From: Prochlorococcus marinus str. MIT 9401 | GTDB lineage: Bacteria; Cyanobacteriota; Cyanobacteriia; PCC-6307; Cyanobiaceae | Direction: 5' to 3' | DNA length: 64,000 nt | NCBI RefSeq assembly: GCF_000760095.1 | Contig: NZ_JNAR01000004.1 | Location: 1-64,000, forward strand | Shown: positions 15,782 to 23,537 of the stretch, one piece after another | Layout: every line of letters begins with the position of its first letter | How positions within the stretch are numbered: the first letter of the stretch is position 1 | Made by a program: the position numbers and the translations under genes | Notes under the pieces: generated by a model | What the model was told of the DNA's origin: nothing | Seen by the model: only the letters and a program-made list of their open reading frames with translations | Databases searched by the model: none

Positions 15782-15847
15782 CAGCTGAAAATAGAAATAA
15801 GAAGAGTCATTATCTTTTCATAAATAAATATATTTAACATTAAAAAA

Positions 15848-15890
15848 AGAGGGGTTTATCCCTCTAAGTGTAGATCGACTGTCAATCAAT
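15848..15890 (-). terminator. Terminator hairpin plus repeated 20-base tag (copy 2)
   Basis: The tag at 15871-15890 is identical to 7473-7492 and is followed on the minus strand by AGAGGG..CCCTCT (15848-15865) and a run of seven T. Here GTAGA (15892-15896) and TCTAC (15870-15874) flank the tag and could form an additional stem. It probably ends the 51-residue gene 15935-16090. Confidence 0.75.
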
Positions 15891-15934
15891 GTCTACTTTA
15901 GCTTTTAGCTTCTCTTAAAAAAATAGTATTTTAT

Positions 15935-16090
15935 TTAGCCAGAGCAAGAGAAGGCACCTGCAAGTAAATTTTTAAAAATTGGCGCTTGACCCAATGCATA
16001 CAAAAAGAAAGTTGATGATGCGAGAGTAATAGCTATTTTAGAAGTCCTGTTAACTTTCAAATTTGAGACTTTTGCAAATGCAGAGTTCAT
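15935..16090 (-). CDS. Small membrane or exported peptide
   Basis: 51 residues: MNSAFAKVSNLKVNRTSKIA, then ITLASSTFFLYALGQ as a short hydrophobic segment and APIFKNLLAGAFSCSG. The basic start plus hydrophobic core could be a signal anchor. Followed by the repeated terminator. Unknown. Confidence 0.5.
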   Translation of the reverse strand: MNSAFAKVSNLKVNRTSKIAITLASSTFFLYALGQAPIFKNLLAGAFSCSG

Positions 16091-16166
16091 TTTTTTATTA
16101 ATTTTGTAAAATTATATTAGCTGAATAGTTAAAATGTTTAGCATCAATATTTACCAAATAATAATT

Positions 16167-16370
16167 TTATTGCTCTTTTTTCTCAGCTTGCATTTTTACT
16201 AGTTCAAATTCTTTTTTAGAAACTATTCTGATTTTGTAAGCTGGATATCTTGTCTTCCACCATTTATTGATCGAAATAGCTACTTTTTTTAAATTTTGCG
16301 TACAAATATTGACCCATAGAATCTTAGTTTCAACTTCTTTGTAGAATTGCCAACTTGTAGGTGTAGCCAT
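16167..16370 (-). CDS. Small hypothetical protein
   Basis: 67 residues from ATG at 16370 (MATPTSWQFYKEVETKILWV); an ATG three codons upstream is possible. Basic, aromatic-rich, with VAISINKWWKTRYPAYKIRIV in the middle and a charged C-terminal helix. No membrane segment, no recognised family. Confidence 0.6.
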   Translation of the reverse strand: MATPTSWQFYKEVETKILWVNICTQNLKKVAISINKWWKTRYPAYKIRIVSKKEFELVKMQAEKKEQ

Positions 16371-16379
16371 AAAAATCAC

Positions 16380-16712
16380 TAATGAAAAATTTTATAATTG
16401 CTGAAAATATTCTATAAATTTAGGAATATGGTCCATGAGCTAAAACTTTTGTTTTTTAAAAAGATGATTTATTTGAAGATATAGGGTTTTCATTAAGTGC
16501 TAATAAAAAACTTTAAACAAAAGATTTACATGACTTTCGACTTCTAGGAAAGTATTACTTTTATTTTAGAAAGACTTTCATTTTAAAAATATCTCAGAAA
16601 GAAGGGGCCCAAAATTGCCCCCTCTTGTTGAAACTCTTCCAAAGAAACACCATTAAAATCTTACTCTGAAATTTGCAAAGTTAAACAAATTAACGGAATC
16701 GAGGTTAACAAT
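16380..16712. other. Gene-free gap with GC hairpin
   Basis: 333 bases without coding potential. A hairpin AGGGGCCC..AATTGCCCCCT at 16603-16623 stands out from the AT-rich background and may terminate transcription, most plausibly of the minus-strand gene 16713-16922, although it lacks a strong T run. Confidence 0.45.
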
Positions 16713-16922
16713 TTATGCGGCCTTTTTAAAAGGGTTCATATTCCTTAAAAAGTTATTACTTTTGCGGGCACTCATATTTCTATATCTTTGATTTATATCA
16801 AGGATATATTGCCTAGCTTTCTTATCACTTTCAATTTTCTTTTTTCGAAGACGTAAAGCCCTTAAATCTTCTATTGACATGAAGCCATCATCTTCGTTGA
16901 AATTTAAATTATTTAATTGCAT
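16713..16922 (-). CDS. Small basic helical protein
   Basis: 69 residues: acidic start LNFNEDDGFMSIEDLRALRL, then a strongly basic helix (RLRKKKIESDKKARQYILD) and NMNPFKKAA. It could be a nucleic-acid or membrane-surface binder; nothing specific is recognised. The ATG at 16878 (MSIEDLR) is an alternative start. Confidence 0.55.
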   Translation of the reverse strand: MQLNNLNFNEDDGFMSIEDLRALRLRKKKIESDKKARQYILDINQRYRNMSARKSNNFLRNMNPFKKAA

Positions 16923-17857
16923 CAGTTTAAGAAATTAAGTTTCTTCTTTAAGTGCAAGATTAACAACCTTATCTTTAATTGCAATAGAGATAATTAACCA
17001 ACCTAACTCAAATTAGTTATTGAACGTTAAGAAAGCTATGAATTTAAGTATTAAAAACTTTCTAAAATCAAGAAAATCTTTTAATTGAATTAGATGGAAC
17101 TTCTAAAGATACAAATGATTCTCCAAAATGAGATTCGGCTGATCTTATTAGTAACAAGTAAAAGAAATTTACTAAAGCTTTCTCCACGAGGATTTAGTAA
17201 CTAATTTAAATAACCTCATAATTTTTGTAATAGCAATATACAAAATAAATTTATCAATTAATCAATATATTTACTTTATAAAGCATAGTTGCATATTATT
17301 AATTGAGAAATCTGCACTTTCAAGGTTTAGGCAGCAGACTAAATCCTCGTGGAGTGTTGGACTTTAGCCCGCTCTATTTTTTTAACAAAAGAAAATAGCA
17401 CTGCAAGGTAACTAGCTCACCAATTATTATGTTTAATTCTGAATTAGCCATTATTGGTTAATTGATCAAGAGTATCTAAGCAAAGGTTGGTATTGTTTAA
17501 TGTATAACTTTGCTACAAAACTTTTGTTATATCAATGGATTCAGTATTTTTGCTCATTGATATATTAATTCTTGGAATAATATTATTATTTATGCCTAAA
17601 TAAGATTTGATTTTGAAAAAAATAACTAAATTTTTTAAACTTCTGAAGAGAAGAATTGATATTCTTAATGCAGAGGCTGAATTAAAGTTTATATTAGAAA
17701 ATAAATAATTGGATTTCCACATTGCCCTATTTGTGTGGTTTTAGCATTTGTTTCAGTTTTTATGGGAGTTACTCGTAGTTATATGTTCTTTATTCTTTTT
17801 AGAGAATTTGTGAGAACAGAATCTAATTTTAAATTGAAGTTTAGTTTCTATTAATTG
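16923..17857. other. Long stretch without confident genes
   Basis: 935 bases. It contains the 17-bp inverted repeat listed separately. Possible tiny frames on the plus strand are 17535-17603 (22 residues, one hydrophobic helix) and 17613-17708 (TTG start, 31 residues, basic helix KKITKFFKLLKRRIDIL). An open but startless hydrophobic stretch with LAFVSVFMGVTRSYMFFILF lies at about 17730-17853. These look like decayed gene remains rather than functional genes. Confidence 0.4.
17182..17354. repeat. 17-bp perfect inverted repeat 139 bp apart
   Basis: CTCCACGAGGATTTAGT at 17182-17198 is the exact reverse complement of 17338-17354. The ends would form a long hairpin or mark a ~173-bp terminal-inverted-repeat (MITE-like) unit. 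The arms are GC-richer than the interior. No target-site duplication is evident (flanks TTT and TGT). Confidence 0.6.
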
Positions 17858-17886
17858 TTGACATCTAAGTATAAATACTTTATAAA
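17858..17886 (+). promoter_or_regulatory. Consensus sigma-70-type promoter
   Basis: TTGACA at 17858-17863 and TATAAA at 17881-17886, spaced 17 bp, is the best-looking promoter in the window. It would start transcription near 17893, just ahead of the structured leader and the DUF4278-like peptide. Confidence 0.7.
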
Positions 17887-17890
17887 TAGG

Positions 17891-17990
17891 TTGTAGTAGA
17901 TACTACATAATCGTCCGATCTACCATCTGATAGACCGCAGTACGACTCAAGCCATAGGACGGGGACTTGAGCAAGTTCAGGAACTGCACC
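17891..17990 (+). ncRNA. Structured leader, candidate glutamine (Downstream-peptide / glnA-type) riboswitch
   Basis: A ~100-base, GC-richer leader lies between a consensus promoter and a 33-codon gene. Stems seen: TGTAGTA/TACTACA (17892-17907), TCTA/TAGA within 17920-17934, CTCAAG/CTTGAG (17946-17970) and an imperfect GCAAGTTC-AG-GAACTGC next to the start codon. ATCGTCCG...GACCGCAGTACGA resembles the cyanobacterial glutamine-riboswitch core (TCGTTCA...GACGGAAGTAGGA in glnA RNAs). Downstream-peptide RNAs of this class are known upstream of short cyanobacterial genes. The assignment rests on remembered motifs, not a covariance search. Confidence 0.55.
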
Positions 17991-18092
17991 ATGGTAAACA
18001 TGTATTTCAATGGTAAGTCATTCGTATATTGTAGAAAACAAGAAGAAAAGTTGATAAAGCTTACTTATAGAGGATCTATTTACTTGAAATAA
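17991..18092 (+). CDS. DUF4278-like microprotein under the structured leader
   Basis: 33 residues, MVNMYFNGKSFVYCRKQEEK, then LIKLTYRGSIYLK. The LTYRGxxY element is the signature of the short cyanobacterial DUF4278 family (LTYRGVxY), although here it is C-terminal. Transcribed from the promoter at 17858 and probably controlled by the leader, whose last hairpin covers the ribosome-binding region. A role in nitrogen-status signalling is suggested only by the riboswitch assignment. Confidence 0.6.
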   Translation: MVNMYFNGKSFVYCRKQEEKLIKLTYRGSIYLK

Positions 18093-18485
18093 GTTTCTAA
18101 TTTCTTTTTTTAAACTTTAGAGTTTATTTAATTTTTGCGATCAAGTATTAATTAATACGTTATAAGAAAAACTTATTGTGAACATTTTTTTTACCTATTT
18201 AAAAATTCATATATTCGTATATTTAGTAACGGGAAATTAATTTAGAAATATCTAATTTGTAATTAGATTTTTAAAAGGTTATGCAACCTATTTCAGAAGA
18301 ACTTTACAAAAAAATAGTTGAGAGTTCTAAAAAATGAGTAAGTTACTAATTGCTTTATTAGCTTTAGATATAGGCGTTAGTCTGTCTAAAGTTTTTATTT
18401 TTACCTGAAAAATAAATTTCTTAGCAAAGAAGAAGCAACTGTTTTCTAAAAAAGTAATAGTTAATAGGTTTTTTTATTTAATTAT
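18093..18485. other. Gap with two tiny overlapping frames
   Basis: 393 bases. Only an 18-residue frame (18281-18337, after AAAAGGTT) overlapping a 24-residue hydrophobic frame (18334-18408, ATGA junction) are seen. They could be a coupled micro-operon but are too short to assert. Confidence 0.35.
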
Positions 18486-18575
18486 TTATTTTATGAAATA
18501 AATAATTAAACCAATAAAAGAGTTACCTTTAGGTAGTAGTACAATTAAAAGAGCTATTAACTTAGCTAAACCCAT
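18486..18575 (-). CDS. Possible single-helix peptide overlapping upstream gene
   Basis: 29 residues, MGLAKLIALLIVLLPKGNSF, then IGLIIYFIK. The ATG lies inside the last codons of the NTF2-like gene in another frame (10-bp overlap), a common coupling layout here. Hydrophobic; tentative. Confidence 0.35.
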   Translation of the reverse strand: MGLAKLIALLIVLLPKGNSFIGLIIYFIK

Positions 18576-18952
18576 AAAGATAAATCCGAATTTCCTGTAG
18601 ATCTTTGCATCCAGTGAATTTTCCAAACATTATTTACTTTTTTAAAAATTGACGTAACTGTAGGTAAGTCATCATTAGCTGTTCCTTTATAAGTAAATTT
18701 TGAACCTAGTGTAAAAATGCACATTACTATATATTCGCTTAAAAATTCAAATCTGTGAATTTTGGTTATTTCTGCCTTTTCTTGAACTATATCACCAGTA
18801 ATCATTTTTTCGAACCCTTTTGCATCTATAGGATTACCACTCGGTCTGATGAATAAAAAATCTGGAGTTGCATTGCCGACAAAAAATGAGGCCATTTTTT
18901 TTGGATTAGCAAACTCATTTAATAATGAAATTATTGTTTCTTTATCATTCAT
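18566..18952 (-). CDS. NTF2/SnoaL-like small protein
   Basis: 128 residues: N-terminal helix ETIISLLNEFANPKKMASFF, then strands with FLFIRPSGNPIDAKGFEKMITG and a C-terminal pair TVTSIFKKVNNVWKIHWMQRS. That alpha+beta order with a terminal W-K-I-H-W strand is the usual NTF2-like cone fold, which covers both enzymes and non-catalytic binders. No catalytic residue set can be named. Stand-alone. Confidence 0.7.
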   Translation of the reverse strand: MNDKETIISLLNEFANPKKMASFFVGNATPDFLFIRPSGNPIDAKGFEKMITGDIVQEKAEITKIHRFEFLSEYIVMCIFTLGSKFTYKGTANDDLPTVTSIFKKVNNVWKIHWMQRSTGNSDLSLWV

Positions 18953-19076
18953 TTAAAAAAAGGAAAGTGACTTTTCTAGTTTAGGCCTACTCTATTAAAG
19001 TGTACAAATTGAGATGGGATAATTCTAAAAAAAATTAGTTAAGATGTTTGAAATAATTAGATTTTTAATGTAAATC

Positions 19077-19199
19077 ATGATCAATTCATTAAACAAATTA
19101 TTGCCCGTTGGCAAAAAACTCAAAAAATATTTGCCTTTTTTTATTGGATTTAAATTACTTACATTTACTGGCTTTCTTACTTATTTAATGAATCAATAA
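19077..19199 (+). CDS. Single-helix membrane peptide
   Basis: 40 residues: basic start MINSLNKLLPVGKKLKKYLP, then FFIGFKLLTFTGFLTYLMNQ. One helix with positive-inside N-terminus. It precedes the 64-residue gene by 39 bp on the same strand. Confidence 0.5.
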   Translation: MINSLNKLLPVGKKLKKYLPFFIGFKLLTFTGFLTYLMNQ

Positions 19200-19238
19200 T
19201 TGATATAACATTAACAATAAAATTTAACTTAATATCTA

Positions 19239-19433
19239 ATGAATAAAGAAGAACGAATTAAAAGATTTAAGTCTATGTCAAGTATGCAAAGACAAGAATT
19301 GATATTAAAGAAGATGAAAGAGAGAGGAATTGAGGTAGGAAGTGGAATTCCCAACAAAAAATATGATAGCAAAGAGGTTTATGAATTAATTCATATTGCT
19401 AATTGCTTCCCAGAGTTAAGAGAGAAAAAATAA
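19239..19433 (+). CDS. Small basic hypothetical protein
   Basis: 64 residues, soluble, Lys/Arg-rich: KEERIKRFKSMSSMQRQELI, then LKKMKERGIEVGSGIPNKKY and a helix with HIANCFPELREKK. One cysteine. A helix-turn-helix-like spacing cannot be excluded, but no family is recognised. Confidence 0.6.
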   Translation: MNKEERIKRFKSMSSMQRQELILKKMKERGIEVGSGIPNKKYDSKEVYELIHIANCFPELREKK

Positions 19434-19462
19434 AAAATATTTAGTTTTTTTATTTAAGTTAT

Positions 19463-19843
19463 TTATTTTGGTTCCCTTAAGGCAGCATTAATTAATGCTC
19501 CTATCAATACGAGATTCATAAGCACCGCTCTTTGATGGAAAGGGAATACATGAAAAATTATTGTTGTTGGGATAATAAAAAGTAATAAAAAGACTGAACC
19601 TATTTTTTGATTTTCTCCAAATATAAAAAATCCAGAACCCAAGATAAGACATACAATCGCCCCCACTAAGAGAATAGATGCAATTGGATCAGGAATACCT
19701 TTTGAAGAAATATATTCAACTGTTTTTTCAAAACCAATTATTTTGCCTGGTATGGCAGAGATAAATAATGAAGTGATTAATAATCTTGAAAAAAAATCTA
19801 AAAAAGATTTGATACTTTTATTTTTAAAAATAGACTTTTTCAT
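19463..19843 (-). CDS. DoxX-like membrane protein
   Basis: 126 residues with four hydrophobic helices. The first has LLITSLFISAIPGKIIGFEKTVEYISSKG, the Rxxxxxxxx-G-K/F-x-G arrangement typical of DoxX proteins, followed by the IPDPIASILL turn. DoxX relatives are small quinone- or sulfur-redox-associated membrane proteins, often of unknown function. A second, longer DoxX gene is at 44945. Monocistronic, convergent with the 64-residue gene. Confidence 0.82.
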   Translation of the reverse strand: MKKSIFKNKSIKSFLDFFSRLLITSLFISAIPGKIIGFEKTVEYISSKGIPDPIASILLVGAIVCLILGSGFFIFGENQKIGSVFLLLFIIPTTIIFHVFPFHQRAVLMNLVLIGALINAALREPK

Positions 19844-20033
19844 AACTTAATCATAAGAAAAATATTTTTTAGATAAATAATAAATGAGTCAGTAAAACTT
19901 TTAGAATTTTCTTACATTGATTTTCGTCTCAATTCTAGGCATTCTTTTTAATAAACATAAATCTTCAAAAGAAAATTAAGAACCCTTTTTGAATTTTATT
20001 TTGATGTAATAATATATTTAGTGCTTATTAAAA

Positions 20034-20510
20034 ATGTTTAAGAATTTACTTTTAACTTTTTTTTTCATTTTTGGTTCTTTCATAGCTATTTATCCTTCAA
20101 AAAAAGAAAAGACTAATTTATTTGATTATTGTTATCCCTTTGAAAAGATACTTTCTAGAAATACATTAGAAAAAAATAAAAATGTTTCGCAGAAGTATAA
20201 GACTTTTGCAAAAGATTTTGCTTTATTTGGTGCTAACAAAACTAAAGGAGCCTTAGTTAATAAAATAATTAATCAATATAAAAACACCCAGAATACATAT
20301 ATTACAAATTTAGTTCCTAATCAATTTTACTGCTTGGCAGGATATTGGATTGAGAAGGTAAAACCAGGAACATTTGAATCTATTTTCTATGAGAAAAGCA
20401 AACAAAAAATTAATGAATATAAAAATACTAAAAAACAAGTCGATGAATTTATCAAAGATATTAATTCTGAATATAAATCTATAGAAAAAGAAATATACAA
20501 TTTTTTTTAA
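20034..20510 (+). CDS. Exported helical hypothetical protein
   Basis: 158 residues. Signal-type N-terminus FKNLLLTFFFIFGSFIAIYP, then a Lys-rich helical domain with two cysteines (FDYCYPFEKI and NQFYCLAGYW), probably a disulfide. The C-terminal ~40 residues (KQKINEYKNTKKQVDEFIKD) look coiled-coil. No family recognised. Layout resembles the exported protein at 8191-8619 (signal peptide, KYC/YC pair, Lys-rich helices). Confidence 0.65.
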   Translation: MFKNLLLTFFFIFGSFIAIYPSKKEKTNLFDYCYPFEKILSRNTLEKNKNVSQKYKTFAKDFALFGANKTKGALVNKIINQYKNTQNTYITNLVPNQFYCLAGYWIEKVKPGTFESIFYEKSKQKINEYKNTKKQVDEFIKDINSEYKSIEKEIYNFF

Positions 20511-20576
20511 AAAATTAAACTCCTTTTCAAAATCAAATCATTTTTTACTAGTTTTTTAAGTCATTTTGCTAGGAGA

Positions 20577-20732
20577 TTATTCTGACTTTCTCGTTCCTCC
20601 GTAGGAATATTTATGATGTTTTGAAATAATATTCCAACATTCTTTACAACAAAAAATCCAATTCTTATGAATTATGGATTTAACCCTGTAATGAACTTTA
20701 CCTGGCTTATGACATAAATCACATTTTTTCAT
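20577..20732 (-). CDS. Small zinc-ribbon-like protein
   Basis: 51 residues: MKKCDLCHKPGKVHYRVKSI, then IHKNWIFCCKECWNIISKHH and a basic tail GGTRKSE. CxxC at 4-7 and C(C)xxC at 28-32 form a four-cysteine zinc site of treble-clef or HNH-like size. Probably binds nucleic acid or a ribosomal partner; no partner adjacent. Confidence 0.7.
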   Translation of the reverse strand: MKKCDLCHKPGKVHYRVKSIIHKNWIFCCKECWNIISKHHKYSYGGTRKSE

Positions 20733-21082
20733 TTATTTGAACTATTGCTAAAGAAATATTTAATGAAAGGTAAATTTGTTTAAATAAAATTCACGAATAA
20801 TTTTTTATGTTGTCATTATAATTAAGTACTCTAAACTTCTGATGCAAAGCAGTGGTCATCTAGAGTACAAATTCTTTAAATTGATCTTCAATATATTTTT
20901 CATATAAAATATCCAAAAAATTTTAATTTGATTATTCTTTTCCTTAAAAATATTTCTTAAAATAATTTACTAAGCTTCTAAAAGAGTAAACAAATTATCA
21001 TACATGGAAATTTGAACTTTAAAAAGAAACTCACAGTTGTAATTTTATCGAGTTTATTATATGCATATTAATTTTGAATATT
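20733..21082. other. Gap with a stable hairpin at 20826-20868
   Basis: 350 bases without genes. GTACTCTA (20826-20833) pairs with TAGAGTAC (20861-20868), and an inner GATG/CATC continues the stem. The loop is GC-richer than the flanks, so a small RNA or processed leader is plausible. No terminator T run adjoins it. Confidence 0.4.
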
Positions 21083-21226
21083 ATGAACATTTATTTATTC
21101 TGGATACTATTTTTGGGCCTATGGGCAATTGTTCCTTTAATGATTATTAAAGGAAGAACTGATGAAGCACCAAAGGTTGAAACTTTCCCAGATGTTAAAA
21201 CAAAGAAGAAAGGTTGGTTTAATTAA
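21083..21226 (+). CDS. Single-helix membrane peptide
   Basis: 47 residues: helix NIYLFWILFLGLWAIVPLMI, then a soluble KGRTDEAPKVETFPDVKTKK tail ending GWFN. Typical one-helix protein with a cytoplasmic charged tail. Precedes the DUF1543 gene on the same strand by 131 bp. Confidence 0.6.
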   Translation: MNIYLFWILFLGLWAIVPLMIIKGRTDEAPKVETFPDVKTKKKGWFN

Positions 21227-21363
21227 ATACCTTTTTTATTTACTTAATAATTTATTTGCAGGACATATTTAAAATTTAAGTAACTATATAAATTATTTCA
21301 GTAATTTATAAATATCAATCTTTATATTGAAAAGCATCAATACACTATCTATATAAAGTGAAA

Positions 21364-21942
21364 ATGATCGAGAAAAATTATCTTTTTTTGGTTGTTCTTG
21401 GTGGAAGAGCAAATTTGGCTAATGTAGAATTACACGATGTTAGATGGGTTGTAGGCTCCAAAATTGAGGATACTTATGATGAACTAAGAAGAAATTGGTT
21501 TGGAATCTTTGAAGGATTACATATTGATAGCTATAAAAAAATAAAATATGTAGATGGGTATAAGATTAATCTTAAAAATATTCAGAATAAGAAATTAAAA
21601 AATAATAAATTCCTTAAGGAAAACCATAACAATAAAAATTTATGGTTTGTTAATATTGGAGGCTATGATCCAAGTTCTATGCAAGAAAAACATGAATTTG
21701 GTTTAGTTGTTGCTTCAAGTAAATTTGAGGCAAAAAACATAGCAAAATCTAAATGGCTCAAGGGATGTAAAAAAAAGCATAAAGATGATATGGCCTCATT
21801 AAAAAAATTAATTTGTTGTGATGATTCTCAAATTGTCAAGAAAATTGGTAATTGGGAAATAGAATTAACCTTAGAAAATAATTTTATTGAAGAAAACAAT
21901 AATCCTGATTGGTATGGATATCAAAGATTAGATAAGATCTAA
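21364..21942 (+). CDS. DUF1543 domain protein
   Basis: 192 residues from ATG at 21364 (a GTG two codons upstream is possible). Two related segments are visible: LFLVVLGGRANLANVELHDVR with VVGSKIEDTYDELRRNWFG, then LWFVNIGGYDPSSMQEKHEF with LVVASSKFEAKNIAKSKWL. This internal duplication of (V)GG...E.H...V is the DUF1543 pattern. Function unknown; soluble. Confidence 0.8.
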   Translation: MIEKNYLFLVVLGGRANLANVELHDVRWVVGSKIEDTYDELRRNWFGIFEGLHIDSYKKIKYVDGYKINLKNIQNKKLKNNKFLKENHNNKNLWFVNIGGYDPSSMQEKHEFGLVVASSKFEAKNIAKSKWLKGCKKKHKDDMASLKKLICCDDSQIVKKIGNWEIELTLENNFIEENNNPDWYGYQRLDKI

Positions 21943-22025
21943 AACAACATGGAACCTTTTAATTAATTCATTATTATGGAAGTTTTTCTGCCATATAAGA
22001 TATTTTTAAGTGCCTAAATATATTA

Positions 22026-23231
22026 TTAAATAGAACTTGATTTTCTTAAGAAATAAATTCCACCTAATATAGAAATTATTACTGGAAACCAAGCTGCAAT
22101 TACAGGAGGAAGTAATCCTTTAACGCCAAAAGAACTGGAAATAAATGAAATAATATAATAAAACAAAATGAGAATTACACTCAATCCAAATCCCTGACTT
22201 TTTGAAGATCTTAAATTAGATTGAGATCCCAAAATACTACCTATCAATCCAAAAACCAAACATGCGCAAGGTAAAGTAAATTTTTCTTGAATTCGTACTT
22301 GAATCTTTCTAATCTCCTTAAGGTTTCCTATTTTTTTATATATTTGTTCAGCCTCAAAAGCTTCTTTTAGAGACATATCTCTTGCATCTTTTGGGACTTT
22401 TGCAAGATCTAATGGGCCTTCAACAAAAGGGTATATATATTGATTAAATTTAATGTTCGTCGTTTGACCTAATGAGTCAGTTGAAACAATACTTCCATCT
22501 GAAAAGATCCAAGAAGAATTATCTTTATTAAACTTAGCACTATTTGCAGTGAGAATCTGCTTTATATTTTCTCTGGAAAAGTCTAAAACAGTAACTTCTT
22601 TCATCAAATTGTTCTCAAATCGAGAGGCATAGAAAATATGAGTTAAGTATGTATTTACTTTTGTTGGTTTATTTTTGTTAGAAGTTATTCTTGATCCTTT
22701 TCTAGTAAAAATAATGTTATTCTTATTTTTCCCTTTGTTAAATGAACTTCCTATCCCAGACCTTAAAGTTGATTCAGCAAGTTTATTACTAGTAGGAACT
22801 AAATTATCATTGAAATAAAAAGTTAATCCTGTCATGAATATTGAAACTGCAATGGCTGGAGCTATAATTCGAGAATTTGTAATTCCTAAAGATTTTAAAG
22901 CTAACAATTCAGAATTAGCTGATAGTTTTCCATAAGATAATAATGTAGACAATAAAACAGCCATTGGAAATGATAAAACTAAAAAGCTAGGCAGGCTATA
23001 AATTAAGGCTTGTAAAGCTTGTAATATAGGTAATCCATACTCGACAATTTTCCTTATGAGATCAAACATAACCCCAACAGATAATGAAATAACAGTAAAT
23101 GCAGAAATAGCAAATATCATTGGAGGTACAAGCTGTCCTAATAACCATCTATCTATTAAAGGTATTGAATACCAAGGAGCAAATATTTTTTTGATATTTT
23201 TTTTTATTAGTGATCGATTTGAAAGGTTCAA
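22026..23231 (-). CDS. LptF/LptG-family (YjgP/YjgQ) permease
   Basis: 401 residues. Three N-terminal membrane helices (about 35-60, 75-97, 118-138), a ~170-residue extracytoplasmic beta-jellyroll-like domain, and three C-terminal helices follow the LptF/G layout. Motifs include LLGQLVPPMIFAISAF and LSYGKLSANSELLALKSLGI, the coupling helix that contacts LptB. Such permeases extract lipopolysaccharide from the inner membrane; cyanobacteria often have one such gene. No lptB or lptC is adjacent. Confidence 0.9.
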   Translation of the reverse strand: MNLSNRSLIKKNIKKIFAPWYSIPLIDRWLLGQLVPPMIFAISAFTVISLSVGVMFDLIRKIVEYGLPILQALQALIYSLPSFLVLSFPMAVLLSTLLSYGKLSANSELLALKSLGITNSRIIAPAIAVSIFMTGLTFYFNDNLVPTSNKLAESTLRSGIGSSFNKGKNKNNIIFTRKGSRITSNKNKPTKVNTYLTHIFYASRFENNLMKEVTVLDFSRENIKQILTANSAKFNKDNSSWIFSDGSIVSTDSLGQTTNIKFNQYIYPFVEGPLDLAKVPKDARDMSLKEAFEAEQIYKKIGNLKEIRKIQVRIQEKFTLPCACLVFGLIGSILGSQSNLRSSKSQGFGLSVILILFYYIISFISSSFGVKGLLPPVIAAWFPVIISILGGIYFLRKSSSI

Positions 23232-23417
23232 AAGTGTTTTATTTAATTTTTACTATCGTTTCTAGCATTATAAAATATCAATGATTTAGAGACCAATAAA
23301 AAATTATTGGTTATGTAGAAAGATTATTAATATAAATTTGCAAAATTTATCAAAAAAGAATTTATTTATACTTGCAGTTAATTAAAAAATTTGGTTACTT
23401 GAAATAAAGGGGGATTA

Positions 23418-23537
23418 ATGAAAAATAAGCCTTTATTAAAAGAGTGTAAATGTTTACACTGCCAACAAAAATTAGATCAAATTAATAATTCAAGACTATA
23501 TTGGGACAAATTTATTTTAAGTAAAAATTTAACTTAG
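23418..23537 (+). CDS. Small cysteine-rich peptide
   Basis: 39 residues after a good ribosome-binding site (AAAGGGGG): MKNKPLLKECKCLHCQQKLD, then QINNSRLYWDKFILSKNLT. CxCxxC near the N-terminus could bind a metal; too small to classify. Confidence 0.5.
   Translation: MKNKPLLKECKCLHCQQKLDQINNSRLYWDKFILSKNLT

Noticed and set aside
17310-17354. Possible tRNA fragment (GGCAGCAGACTAAATCC) as integration site
   Set aside because: A tRNA-like look to the anticodon-arm region, but no acceptor or T arm could be folded; not claimed.
17513-17722. 69-codon minus-strand frame
   Set aside because: Serine/Asn-rich without helices or motif; competes with plus-strand remnant frames and lacks a ribosome-binding site.
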